64,000 bases of DNA from Nocardioides sp. WS12. Lineage in GTDB: Bacteria; Actinomycetota; Actinomycetes; Propionibacteriales; Nocardioidaceae. The DNA lies in assembly GCF_014108865.1 (NCBI RefSeq), contig NZ_CP053928.1, forward strand, positions 310,001 to 374,000, written 5' to 3'. The translations under genes and the position numbers were made by a program. Below are positions 56,851 through 64,000 of this stretch, piece after piece. Every line of letters starts with the position of its first letter. Positions within the stretch are counted from its first letter, which is position 1. The notes beneath the pieces were generated by a model. That model saw only the letters and a program-made list of their open reading frames with translations, had not been told where the DNA came from and did no database searches.

Positions 56851-58709
56851 GCGGGCTCCTCCGCTTCGACAACGAAGAGCATGGCTCCCAGGGCCACCTG
56901 CTGGCCGGTCACGGCGGCGACGCTGGCCACCGTGCCGTCGTACGGCGCCTTGAGCGCGAGCTCCATCTTCATCGCCTCGATCACGCCCAGCACGGTGCCC
57001 TCGGTGACCTGGTCTCCCTCGGCGACCCGGACGTCGAGGACGGTGCCGGGCATCGGGGCGAGGATCGTGCCGTCGCTGGCCGCGGCACCGTGATCGGTGG
57101 TCGCGTCGGGACGGACGAAGACGTAGCGCTGGCCGTGGTGCGCGAGCTCCACGCCGTGCAGGTCGACGCGAGCGACGGTTCCCTCCGGGACGCGGGCGAC
57201 GGGCGTGGCGCGCTCGTCGAACTCGACCGTGGGAATGACGGGAGCGGAACCCATCCGGAAGCCGTCGCCGACGAACGGGCCGTCGGCAGCGCTGTTCGCA
57301 TCGAGCCACAGCCGGGCAGCGATCTCTCGTGCCGGAGTCGGGTCCGGTCGCGGCACTTCGTGGCGGTCCAGCCAGGCGGTGTCGATCCCGCCGGGCTCGG
57401 CGAACTCGGGGCTATCGGCCAGCGCCCGCAGGAAGCCGGTGTTGGTGGTCAGTCCGAGAATCACGGTGTCATCGAGGGCCACGACGAGCCGGCGTCGAGC
57501 GGTCTCACGGTCTTTGCCGCGGACGATGACCTTGCCCAGCATCGGGTCGTACGACGTACTGACGACCTGCCCCGACTCGAGGGCGTGGTCGACACGGGGT
57601 TTCGAGGCTCGCTCCGCTCGCACCTCAACCACCGAGTCGGGCCAGCGCACCGTCGTCGCGGTACCGGCCTGCGGAAGGAAGCCGCCGAACGCGTCCTCGG
57701 CGTAGATCCGGGCCTCCAGGGCGTGGTCGCCGAATGCGACGCCCGCCTGGTCGAACGGCAGCGGCTCCCCCGCTGCGACCGACAACTGCAGGGCCACCAG
57801 GTCCGTGCCGCTGTGGATCTCGGTGACCGGGTGCTCCACCTGCAGGCGCGTGTTCATCTCCAGGAAGTAGAAGTCGCCCGTGGACGCGTCGAGGAGGAAC
57901 TCGATGGTGCCGGCGTTGCTGTAGGCGACCGCCGCTGAGAGGGCGACCGCGGAGTCGTGGATCCGGCCCCGCAGCTCGTCGGCGAGGGCCGGCGCGGGCG
58001 CCTCCTCGATGACCTTCTGGTGCCGTCGCTGCACGGAGCACTCGCGGGTGCCGAGGTGGACGACGTGGCCGTGGGCGTCGCCGAGCACCTGGACCTCGAT
58101 GTGGCGACCGCGCTCGACGTACTTCTCGATGATCATCGTGTCGTCGCCGAACGCGCTGGCGGCCTCGCGCTTCGCAGCGGCGATCGCGGGCTCGAGCTCG
58201 GCGGCGGACCGGACGACGCGCATGCCCTTGCCACCGCCACCGGCGGCGGCCTTGACCAACACCGGATAGACGAACGAGGTCGGATCGTCCGTCAGTTCGT
58301 ACGACGGCACGACCGGGACGCCCGCGGCGACGGCGAGGTCGCGGGCAGCGTCCTTGCGGCCCATCTGCTCGATGACGGTCGGCGACGGACCGACCCAGGC
58401 GATGCCGGCGCCGGTGACGGCACGGGCGAACCCGGCATTCTCGGACAGGAAGCCGTAGCCGGGGTGGATCGCGTCGGCACCGGCCTCCTTCGCGGCAGCC
58501 AGGACGGCGTCGGCGTCGAGGTAACTCGGGATCCGGATCGTGACATCGGCATCGCGCACGTGCAGCGCCGTGGCGTCGACGTCGGTGTGGATCGCGACGG
58601 TGCGGATCCCGAGGTCCTTGCAGGTGCGGAACACCCGGCGGGCGATCTCGCCGCGGTTGGCAACCAGGACGGTGTTGATCACGGTGTTGCTCGTGTCGGT
58701 CATCGTCAT
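56847..58709 (-). CDS. 3-Methylcrotonyl-CoA carboxylase alpha subunit (biotin carboxylase + BCCP)
   Basis: The 620-residue subunit carries biotin carboxylase (about 10-450; LVANRGEIARRVF, ATP-grasp loop AAAGGGGKGMRVV, EMNTRLQVEHPVTE) and a C-terminal biotinyl domain (about 545-617) with the acceptor Lys in EAMKMEL. The in-frame stretch SVVEVRAERASKP at about 359-371 is a translated copy of repeat family A, inserted between VRWPD and RVDHALESGQ where other enzymes have two or three residues. The enzyme probably still folds, as the site is in a surface loop of the C-terminal biotin carboxylase subdomain. It is in an operon with the beta subunit and HMG-CoA lyase, so the substrate is probably methylcrotonyl-CoA. 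ATG start at 58709. Confidence 0.92.
   Translation of the reverse strand: MTMTDTSNTVINTVLVANRGEIARRVFRTCKDLGIRTVAIHTDVDATALHVRDADVTIRIPSYLDADAVLAAAKEAGADAIHPGYGFLSENAGFARAVTGAGIAWVGPSPTVIEQMGRKDAARDLAVAAGVPVVPSYELTDDPTSFVYPVLVKAAAGGGGKGMRVVRSAAELEPAIAAAKREAASAFGDDTMIIEKYVERGRHIEVQVLGDAHGHVVHLGTRECSVQRRHQKVIEEAPAPALADELRGRIHDSAVALSAAVAYSNAGTIEFLLDASTGDFYFLEMNTRLQVEHPVTEIHSGTDLVALQLSVAAGEPLPFDQAGVAFGDHALEARIYAEDAFGGFLPQAGTATTVRWPDSVVEVRAERASKPRVDHALESGQVVSTSYDPMLGKVIVRGKDRETARRRLVVALDDTVILGLTTNTGFLRALADSPEFAEPGGIDTAWLDRHEVPRPDPTPAREIAARLWLDANSAADGPFVGDGFRMGSAPVIPTVEFDERATPVARVPEGTVARVDLHGVELAHHGQRYVFVRPDATTDHGAAASDGTILAPMPGTVLDVRVAEGDQVTEGTVLGVIEAMKMELALKAPYDGTVASVAAVTGQQVALGAMLFVVEAEEPA
57598..57635. 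repeat. Family A repeat inserted in frame in the carboxylase alpha gene
   Basis: GGTTTCGAGGCTCGCTCCG then CTCGCACCTCAACCACCGA, one base different from copies at 20352 and 46772 in the compared part (C for G in the loop). It translates as SVVEVRAERASKP. Confidence 0.85.
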
Positions 58710-60271
58710 CACATCCGGAAGATGCCGTAGTTGGGCGCAGGCGTCGGCACGGCGGACGTGATGTCGAGCGCCATGCCGAGGATGCGTCGCGTGTCGGCGG
58801 GGTCGATGACTCCGTCGTCCCAGAGCCGCGCCGTGGCGTAGTACGGCGACCCCTGCGTCTCGTACTGGTCGCGGATCGGCTGCTTGAAGTCCTCGTCGTC
58901 CTCACGTCCGGCGACGGTCGCGAGCACGCCGGCGGCCTGCTCACCACCCATCACGGAGATCCGGGAGTTGGGCCACATCCACAGGAACCGCGGGTCGTAG
59001 GCGCGGCCGCACATGCCGTAGTTGCCGGCGCCGAACGAGCCGCCGATGACGACGGTGAACTTCGGCACGACCGAGCAGGCGACCGCGGTGACGAGCTTGG
59101 CGCCGTCGCGGGCGATGCCACGGTTCTCGTACTCGCGCCCGACCATGAAGCCGGAGATGTTCTGCAGGAACAACAGCGGGATGCCGCGCTGGTTGCAGAG
59201 CTCCACGAAGTGCGCGCCCTTGAGTGCCGACTCGCTGAACAAGATGCCGTTGTTGGCGACGATCCCGACCCGGTGCCCGTGGATGCGGGCAAAGCCGCAG
59301 ACCAGCGTCTCGCCGTACAACTGCTTGAACTCGGCGAGGCGGCTGCCGTCGACGAGGCGCCGGATCACCTCGCGCACGTCGTACGGCGTCCGGGTGCTGC
59401 TCGGGACGACGTCGTACAGGCTCTCGGGCGGCTCGAGCGGGTCCTCGACAGGCGCGAGGTCCCCTCCGGTGGTCGAGCCTGTCGAGACCGGGAGGGTGCT
59501 GACGATGCCGCGGAGGATCTGCAGCGCGTGCGCGTCGTCGTCAGCGAGGTGGTCGACCACACCGCTCTTGCGGGCGTGCACGTCACCGCCACCGAGGTCC
59601 TCGGCCGTGACGATCTCGCCGGTCGCCGCCTTCACCAGCGGCGGGCCGCCGAGGAAGATGGTGCCCTGGTTCTTCACGATGACGGTCTCGTCGGACATCG
59701 CGGGGACGTAGGCGCCACCGGCGGTGCAGGAGCCCATGACCGCGGCCAGTTGCGGGATGCCGCGGGCCGACATGTTGGCCTGGTTGAAGAAGATCCGGCC
59801 GAAGTGCTCGCGATCGGGGAACACCTCGTCCTGCTTGGGCAAGAAGGCGCCGCCGGAGTCGACGAGGTAGAGGCACGGCAGGTTGTTCTCGGCGGCGATG
59901 GTCTGCGCGCGCAGGTGCTTCTTCACCGAGATCGGGTAGTAGGTGCCGCCCTTGACCGTCGCGTCGTTCGCGATGACGAGGACGTTGCGGCCCTGGACCC
60001 GGCCCACGCCGGCGACCATGCCGGCAGACGGGACGGCGTAGTCGTCGCCGTCCTTCCCGTACATGCCGAAGCCGGCCAGCGGGGCGATCTCGAGGAAGGG
60101 GCTGCCCGGGTCGAGCAGGCCGTCCACCCGGTCGCGCGGGAGGAGCTTGCCGCGGTCGGTGTGCTTGGTGCGGGCCGCTTCGCTGCCGCCCAGACGGACA
60201 CGGGCAAGCCGCTCGCGCAGCTCGGCGGTCAACTCCCCGAGGGTGGGGTCACTGGTGGAGGTCTCGGACAC
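58709..60271 (-). CDS. 3-Methylcrotonyl-CoA carboxylase beta subunit (carboxyltransferase)
   Basis: From GTG 60271 the product is 520 residues. Carboxyltransferase features are clear: [84 protein letters not shown] and [22 protein letters not shown]. These match MCC beta more than PCC/ACC beta. Residues about 261-269 (VSTGSTTGG) are a translated family B repeat in the variable linker. The stop overlaps the alpha subunit's ATG (TGATG). An operator-like palindrome sits just upstream of the start (60278-60299). Confidence 0.93.
   Translation of the reverse strand: MSETSTSDPTLGELTAELRERLARVRLGGSEAARTKHTDRGKLLPRDRVDGLLDPGSPFLEIAPLAGFGMYGKDGDDYAVPSAGMVAGVGRVQGRNVLVIANDATVKGGTYYPISVKKHLRAQTIAAENNLPCLYLVDSGGAFLPKQDEVFPDREHFGRIFFNQANMSARGIPQLAAVMGSCTAGGAYVPAMSDETVIVKNQGTIFLGGPPLVKAATGEIVTAEDLGGGDVHARKSGVVDHLADDDAHALQILRGIVSTLPVSTGSTTGGDLAPVEDPLEPPESLYDVVPSSTRTPYDVREVIRRLVDGSRLAEFKQLYGETLVCGFARIHGHRVGIVANNGILFSESALKGAHFVELCNQRGIPLLFLQNISGFMVGREYENRGIARDGAKLVTAVACSVVPKFTVVIGGSFGAGNYGMCGRAYDPRFLWMWPNSRISVMGGEQAAGVLATVAGREDDEDFKQPIRDQYETQGSPYYATARLWDDGVIDPADTRRILGMALDITSAVPTPAPNYGIFRM
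59467..59490. repeat. Family B repeat inserted in frame in the carboxylase beta gene
   Basis: CGGTGGTCGAGCC-TGTCGAGACCG is a near-palindrome of a type widespread in Nocardioides-like genomes. It is translated in frame as part of [10 protein letters not shown] related sequence is at 31911-31936. Confidence 0.7.
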
Positions 60272-60277
60272 GAGTCC

Positions 60278-60299
60278 GAGGTTAACGATCATTAACCTC
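60278..60299. promoter_or_regulatory. Operator-like palindrome upstream of the MCC operon
   Basis: A 22-bp inverted repeat with arms GAGGTTAA and TTAACCTC and one mismatched pair near the centre. It is 7 bp before the GTG at 60271. The TetR-family gene at 60748 is the likely regulator. Confidence 0.65.
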
Positions 60300-60352
60300 C
60301 GATGCAATGCCCCGTGACCGACGACAGGATCACAACGGCCATACTCCCGTCC

Positions 60353-60727
60353 ATGCGTACACCCCTCTCCGCCTGCGTGGCCCTGCTCCTCGCCGTGGCA
60401 CTCAGCGGCTGCTCCGGGGACGGCGATGACGATTCCAAGGCCAGCTCCACCACCAGCTTCTGCGACGCCCTCGCCGAGGTCGATGCCGCGATCGACGGGG
60501 CAAAGCCGGACGACGAAGACTCGTGGAAGCGCATCGTGACCGCCTTCGACACCCTCGACGAGGTGGGCGTGCCCGACAACCTGCCCGCTCCGGGACCTGC
60601 CGAGCTCGAGCACGTCGAGGGCCTGGTCCGGAAGAGCGATTCCGTCGAGGCGTTCCAGACCGCCGTCGAGGCCGACCCGCCCACGTCGGACGCCGTCGGC
60701 GAGTACATCAGCGACCACTGCAGGTGA
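60353..60727 (+). CDS. Small lipoprotein
   Basis: From ATG 60353 the product is 124 residues: a lipoprotein leader with lipobox LSGC ([21 protein letters not shown]), a Ser/Asp-rich spacer and a helical domain ([51 protein letters not shown]). The core resembles the lipoproteins at 50770 and 51554 (Cys, helical, 'evG-P-d' motif), so it may belong to the same broad family. It lies between the MCC operon and its TetR gene. Confidence 0.75.
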   Translation: MRTPLSACVALLLAVALSGCSGDGDDDSKASSTTSFCDALAEVDAAIDGAKPDDEDSWKRIVTAFDTLDEVGVPDNLPAPGPAELEHVEGLVRKSDSVEAFQTAVEADPPTSDAVGEYISDHCR

Positions 60728-60747
60728 CAGGTCGCTAGCCTTCGGGG

Positions 60748-61311
60748 ATGAGCGAGGTCAGTCGGCGGGAACAGATCCTGGACACCGCGGCCGATCTCTT
60801 CGCGGCCCGCGGGTTCCACGGCGTCTCTGTTGCCGACCTCGGCGCGGCCTGCGGCATCTCCGGTCCGGCGCTCTACAAGCACTTCACGTCCAAGCAGGCG
60901 ATGCTCGCCGAGATGCTGACCTCGATCAGTGAGCGCCTGCTCGACGTCGGCCGCGAGCGGGTCGACGCGGGCGCCGGGGACGCCGCCGCGGCCCTGCGCG
61001 GGCTGGTCGACTGGCACGTCGAGTTCGCCACGTCGCACCGCCCACTCATCGTCGTACAGGACCGGGACTGGGAGTCACTGCCCGAGGACGCCAGGGCGCA
61101 GGTACGACGCCTCCAGCGCTCCTACATCAATCTGTGGGCCGACGAGCTGCAGGCCCTGCGGCCCGCCTTGAGCCGCCCGGCCGCGCACGCCGCGATCCAG
61201 GCCGCGTTCGGCCTGCTCAACTCCACGCCGCGCGCCGGCCACGACATCCCGGACGCCGAACTGCGGGCACTGCTGGGGTCGATGGCGCTGGCCGCTCTCG
61301 ACGTTCCCTAG
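60748..61311 (+). CDS. TetR-family regulator, probably of the MCC operon
   Basis: The 187-residue protein has a TetR HTH (about 5-50; [41 protein letters not shown]) and a helical C-terminal ligand domain ([14 protein letters not shown]...). TetR regulators of this type in other actinobacteria control branched-chain acyl-CoA degradation genes. The palindrome at 60278-60299 is the likely target. Its ligand may be an acyl-CoA. Confidence 0.9.
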   Translation: MSEVSRREQILDTAADLFAARGFHGVSVADLGAACGISGPALYKHFTSKQAMLAEMLTSISERLLDVGRERVDAGAGDAAAALRGLVDWHVEFATSHRPLIVVQDRDWESLPEDARAQVRRLQRSYINLWADELQALRPALSRPAAHAAIQAAFGLLNSTPRAGHDIPDAELRALLGSMALAALDVP

Positions 61312-61318
61312 TCCCGGG

Positions 61319-62953
61319 TCAGAAGCCCGGGACGGCGCGCTCCAGGATCGGGGCGAGGTCGAGGCCGGCGGGCAGGGTGCCGAAGGCGCTGCCCCAGTCG
61401 CGCGACAGGCGGCTCGCGCAGAACGCGTCGGACACCGCGGACGGTGCGTGGCGCAGCAGCAGGCCGGCCTGGAACACGACCGCGATCTGCTCGACGATCC
61501 GGCGGGCGCGGAGCTCGAGGTCGTCGAAGCTGGTTAGTTCCTTCTTGAGCGACGCGACCGCGTCGTCGTACCGCGGATCGGCACCGGCGGCCAGGTCGGC
61601 CTCGGTGAAGAACGCGTCGAGGGCCAACGGCTCGCGGCCGATCGCGCGCAGGGCGTCGAGGGCCGCGACGTTGCCGGAGCCCTCCCAGATGGAGAGCAGC
61701 GGGAGTTCGCGGTAGATCCGGGCGAGGTCGAAGTCCTCGATGTAGCCGTTGCCGCCGAGGCATTCGAGCGCCTCACCCGCGACGGCCGGGCCGCGCTTGC
61801 AGACGTAGTACTTCGTCGCGGCGAGTGCGAGGCGGCGCAGCGCGGCCTCTCCCTCATCGCCCTGGATCGCGCGGTCGTTGGCGCCGGCCAGCCGCATCAT
61901 CGCGGTCGTCGCGGCTTCCGACTCGAGCGCGAGGTCGGCCAGCACGTTGCGCATCAGCGGCTGGTCGATGAGGTGCTTGCCGAACGCAGAGCGGTGCTGG
62001 GCGTGGTGGGTGGCCTGCACGAGCGCGGACCGCATGCCCGAGGCGCTGCCGATGACGCAGTCCAGGCGGGTCATGTTGACCATCTCGACGATGGTCTTGA
62101 CGCCCTTGCCCTCCTCGCCGACCAGCCAGCCGATCGCGTTGTCGTACTCGATCTCGGACGACGCATTGGACTTGTTGCCCAGCTTGTCCTTGAGCCGCAG
62201 GAAGCGAATCGGGTTGGCGTCGCCGCCCGGCAGCACCCGCGGCAGCAGGAAGCAGGAGAGCCCGCCCGGCGCCTGTGCGAGCGTCAGGAACATGTCGGAC
62301 ATCGGGGCCGACGTGAACCACTTGTGCCCGACGATCCGGTACGTCCCGTCCGGCTGCACGACGGCGGTGGTCGTGTTGGCGCGGACGTCGGATCCGCCCT
62401 GCTTCTCGGTCATCGACATGCCGGCGATCAGGCCGGTCTTGGTCTCCGGGTCGCGCAGGCCGAAGTCGTAGGAGCGGTTGGTGAGCAGCGGCTCGAACCG
62501 TGCCGCGAGTTCCGGGTTCGCGCGCAGGGCCGGGACGACGGCGTACGTCATCGAGATGGGGCAACCGTGGCCGGCGTCGACGTTCCAGGCGTAGAACTTC
62601 GCTGCCCGGGCGACGTGGGCGCCCGCCCGGTCGTCGGCCCACGGAGCCGCGTGGATGCCGTGGGAGACGGCCGTCTCCATCAGCCGGTGGTACGACGGCA
62701 CGTACTCGACCTCGTCGATACGACGCCCGTAACGGTCGTGGGTGTGCAGGCGCGGCGGCACCCGCTCCGCGAGCCGACCCCACTCGCGGGCCTCTTCGGT
62801 GCCGGCCAGTCGGCCGACCTCGTGGATCTCGTCGAGCGCCCACCCGGCACCCTCGCGCTCGATGCCCTCGAGCAGCGCCGGGTCGGCGGCCGTGTCGTGG
62901 CCGACCAGCGGCGGAACCTGGTTGAACACTTCGTGGGTCGTCATTTCGGTCAT
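61319..62953 (-). CDS. AidB-like acyl-CoA dehydrogenase family protein
   Basis: The 544-residue flavoprotein begins THEVFNQVPPLVGHD, the AidB-type N-terminus. It has the acyl-CoA dehydrogenase core (MSMTEKQGGSDVRANTT, GHKWFTSAPMSDMFL, ALECLGGNGYIEDFDLARIYRELPLLSIWEGSGNV). The C-terminal extension of about 100 residues is typical of AidB, longer than ordinary ACADs (about 380). AidB proteins may act in alkylation damage or as isovaleryl-CoA-type dehydrogenases. Here, next to the MCC genes, a metabolic role in leucine breakdown is plausible. It overlaps the upstream crotonase by 4 nt. Confidence 0.88.
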   Translation of the reverse strand: MTEMTTHEVFNQVPPLVGHDTAADPALLEGIEREGAGWALDEIHEVGRLAGTEEAREWGRLAERVPPRLHTHDRYGRRIDEVEYVPSYHRLMETAVSHGIHAAPWADDRAGAHVARAAKFYAWNVDAGHGCPISMTYAVVPALRANPELAARFEPLLTNRSYDFGLRDPETKTGLIAGMSMTEKQGGSDVRANTTTAVVQPDGTYRIVGHKWFTSAPMSDMFLTLAQAPGGLSCFLLPRVLPGGDANPIRFLRLKDKLGNKSNASSEIEYDNAIGWLVGEEGKGVKTIVEMVNMTRLDCVIGSASGMRSALVQATHHAQHRSAFGKHLIDQPLMRNVLADLALESEAATTAMMRLAGANDRAIQGDEGEAALRRLALAATKYYVCKRGPAVAGEALECLGGNGYIEDFDLARIYRELPLLSIWEGSGNVAALDALRAIGREPLALDAFFTEADLAAGADPRYDDAVASLKKELTSFDDLELRARRIVEQIAVVFQAGLLLRHAPSAVSDAFCASRLSRDWGSAFGTLPAGLDLAPILERAVPGF

Positions 62954-63972
62954 CCCTTGTTCGTCGAAGGTCCGAAGTCGTCGTACGGCGCTGCATCCCG
63001 CTCACGTACGGCCTGCCGGAAGCCGGCCTCGGCGGCACGTTGCTGGAAGGCGTAACCCTCGCGGGTGTGGCGCGAGATGCCGTCGAAGACGGTCGAGATC
63101 ATCTGGCTGTTCTGGACGCCCTGCGCGAGGAGGGCGGAGTTGAGCGCGAGCTTGGCCATCATCAGTTGGTTGAGCGGCATGGCGGCGATCCGCTGCACCA
63201 GGATCTCGGTGCGTTCCTCGAGGTCGGCGGCTTCGGGCGCTTCGATGGCCAGGCCCCACTCCGCGGCTTCGCGGCCGGAGAGGCAGTCTCCCGTGAACAG
63301 GAGTCGCTTGGCGCGCTGGTCACCGAGGCGGTGCGCCCAGAGTCCGGCCGACGGGACGCCCCAGACGCGGGTGGGTGGGTAGCCGATCTTGGCGTCGGCC
63401 GCGATCAGGATCTGGTCGCAGTGCAACGCGATGTCGGTGCCGCCAGCCACACAGAAGCCGTGGATGCTCGCAACGGTCGGCTTGTTCGCATGGAGCAGGC
63501 TGGCGAAACCACGGGTGAAGCGGCTCATCATCGCGTAGTCGACCATCGGGTCCCATGTGCCTTCGGGATCGTGATTCCACATCTGCACGGTCGGGTCGAG
63601 CACGGTGCCAGTCGTCGGGACGTTGCCCACCCGGTGGTCGAGCTTGTCGAGACCCCCGTCCATCAGCCCCTCTGCCGAGGCGGCCAGGTCGTACCCACCA
63701 CAGAAGCCCTTCCCGCGACCGCTGAGGACGATGACGTGCACGCGCGGGTCCAGGTCGGCGCGCTCGACGGCGTCCGCGAGTTCGACGGGTGTGTCCGGAG
63801 TGATCGAGTTGCCCTGTTCGGGGCGATTGAAGACCAGGCGCGCCACGCGGCCGTCGACTTCGTAGGTGAGCGTCCGGTACGACGGCACCTGCTCACCCGG
63901 CGCCGGAGCATCGCGATACGGCGACGCGGGTCCGTCGTACGCAGAACGCCGCCAGGCAGCCTCGTCGGTCAT
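62950..63972 (-). CDS. Crotonase/enoyl-CoA hydratase family protein
   Basis: The 340-residue protein starts at ATG 63972 (GTG 63981 also possible). Crotonase features are present: ARLVFNRPEQGNSITPD, VIVLSGRGKGFCGGYDLA (oxyanion hole) and VASIHGFCVAGGTDIALHCD. The usual catalytic Glu pair cannot be assigned by eye, since this long subgroup has changes there. It overlaps the AidB-like gene's start. A candidate TetR-type operator lies directly upstream (63974-63987). Confidence 0.85.
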   Translation of the reverse strand: MTDEAAWRRSAYDGPASPYRDAPAPGEQVPSYRTLTYEVDGRVARLVFNRPEQGNSITPDTPVELADAVERADLDPRVHVIVLSGRGKGFCGGYDLAASAEGLMDGGLDKLDHRVGNVPTTGTVLDPTVQMWNHDPEGTWDPMVDYAMMSRFTRGFASLLHANKPTVASIHGFCVAGGTDIALHCDQILIAADAKIGYPPTRVWGVPSAGLWAHRLGDQRAKRLLFTGDCLSGREAAEWGLAIEAPEAADLEERTEILVQRIAAMPLNQLMMAKLALNSALLAQGVQNSQMISTVFDGISRHTREGYAFQQRAAEAGFRQAVRERDAAPYDDFGPSTNKG

Positions 63973-63973
63973 G

Positions 63974-63987
63974 TCGAACACGTTACA
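63974..63987. promoter_or_regulatory. TNNAACNNGTTNNA-type site upstream of the crotonase gene
   Basis: TCGAACACGTTACA fits the T-N-N-AAC-N-N-GTT-N-N-A pattern of KstR-like TetR operators of lipid and steroid catabolism. It lies 1 nt before the ATG at 63972, so it overlaps the RBS region. A single 14-bp match; chance is possible. Confidence 0.35.
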
Positions 63988-64000
63988 TCTATCAAGACAA

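Overview
The window is high-GC actinobacterial DNA, most like Nocardioides or a close relative (Nocardioidaceae). This rests on the strong G/C third-position bias, many GTG starts, the proteasome activator Bpa, a SEC-C/DUF5926 protein, a PAP2-diacylglycerol kinase fusion, several interspersed palindromic repeat families, and the general gene content. The genus is an inference, not a measurement.

Region 1 (about 1-11,640) is an integrated genomic island, entered from the left, that ends at a tRNA-Arg(ACG). A tyrosine integrase and an overlapping excisionase-type gene lie directly beside the tRNA. The cargo comprises: a SARP/BTAD-type regulator followed by a candidate MACPF-like pore-forming protein and a T5orf172/GIY-YIG-like protein; decayed gene remnants; a winged-helix regulator with a perfect palindrome upstream; two unrecognised genes; and the most interesting unit, a divergent locus at 6726-9774. 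There an XRE repressor and an ImmA/IrrE-type metalloprotease face an operon encoding a ubiquitin-like protein (Multiubiquitin type), an E1-like adenylyltransferase with a DUF6791 N-terminal domain, and a Cys-rich DUF6527 protein. Two 18-bp palindromes with identical half-sites (TGCTTGA-N4-TCGAGCA) lie in the divergent promoter. The layout suggests a damage-responsive repressor/protease switch, like the CapH-CapP switch of CBASS islands, controlling a bacterial ubiquitin-like conjugation system with a probable defence role.

Region 2 (about 11,640-40,600) is core chromosome. It has three tRNAs (Arg-ACG, Ser-GCT, Ser-UGA), a biotinyl/lipoyl carrier, a nitrilase-family hydrolase, a MobA-like nucleotidyltransferase, a quinone oxidoreductase, bpa, a HAD hydrolase, serS, an aldo/keto reductase, the PAP2-DAG kinase fusion, an AbiEi/DUF559-like gene bracketed by two identical 45-bp palindromes, pheA, arcA, a cNMP-binding protein beside a class III cyclase, a glycerophosphodiesterase, a PspC protein and a PrmC-like methyltransferase. 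It ends with a receptor-type Ser/Thr kinase divergent from an ECF sigma factor, next to several large exported proteins.

Region 3 (about 40,600-46,100) is a TetR-controlled operon of five overlapping or closely packed genes: alpha/beta hydrolase, SDR, ferritin-like diiron protein, a shrunken Baeyer-Villiger-like protein and a full Baeyer-Villiger-type monooxygenase. It looks built to oxidise a ketone or steroid-like substrate and cleave the ester product. Two 18-bp operators lie in its promoter.

Region 4 (about 46,100-64,000) holds an AAA ATPase, an LPxTG surface protein, an Fpg/Nei glycosylase, a rhodanese, paralogous lipoproteins, aat and a sulfotransferase pair. It ends with a 3-methylcrotonyl-CoA carboxylase / HMG-CoA lyase operon (leucine or isovalerate breakdown) with a TetR regulator, an AidB-like acyl-CoA dehydrogenase and a crotonase. 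Both carboxylase subunits carry short in-frame insertions made of repeats that also occur elsewhere in the window.
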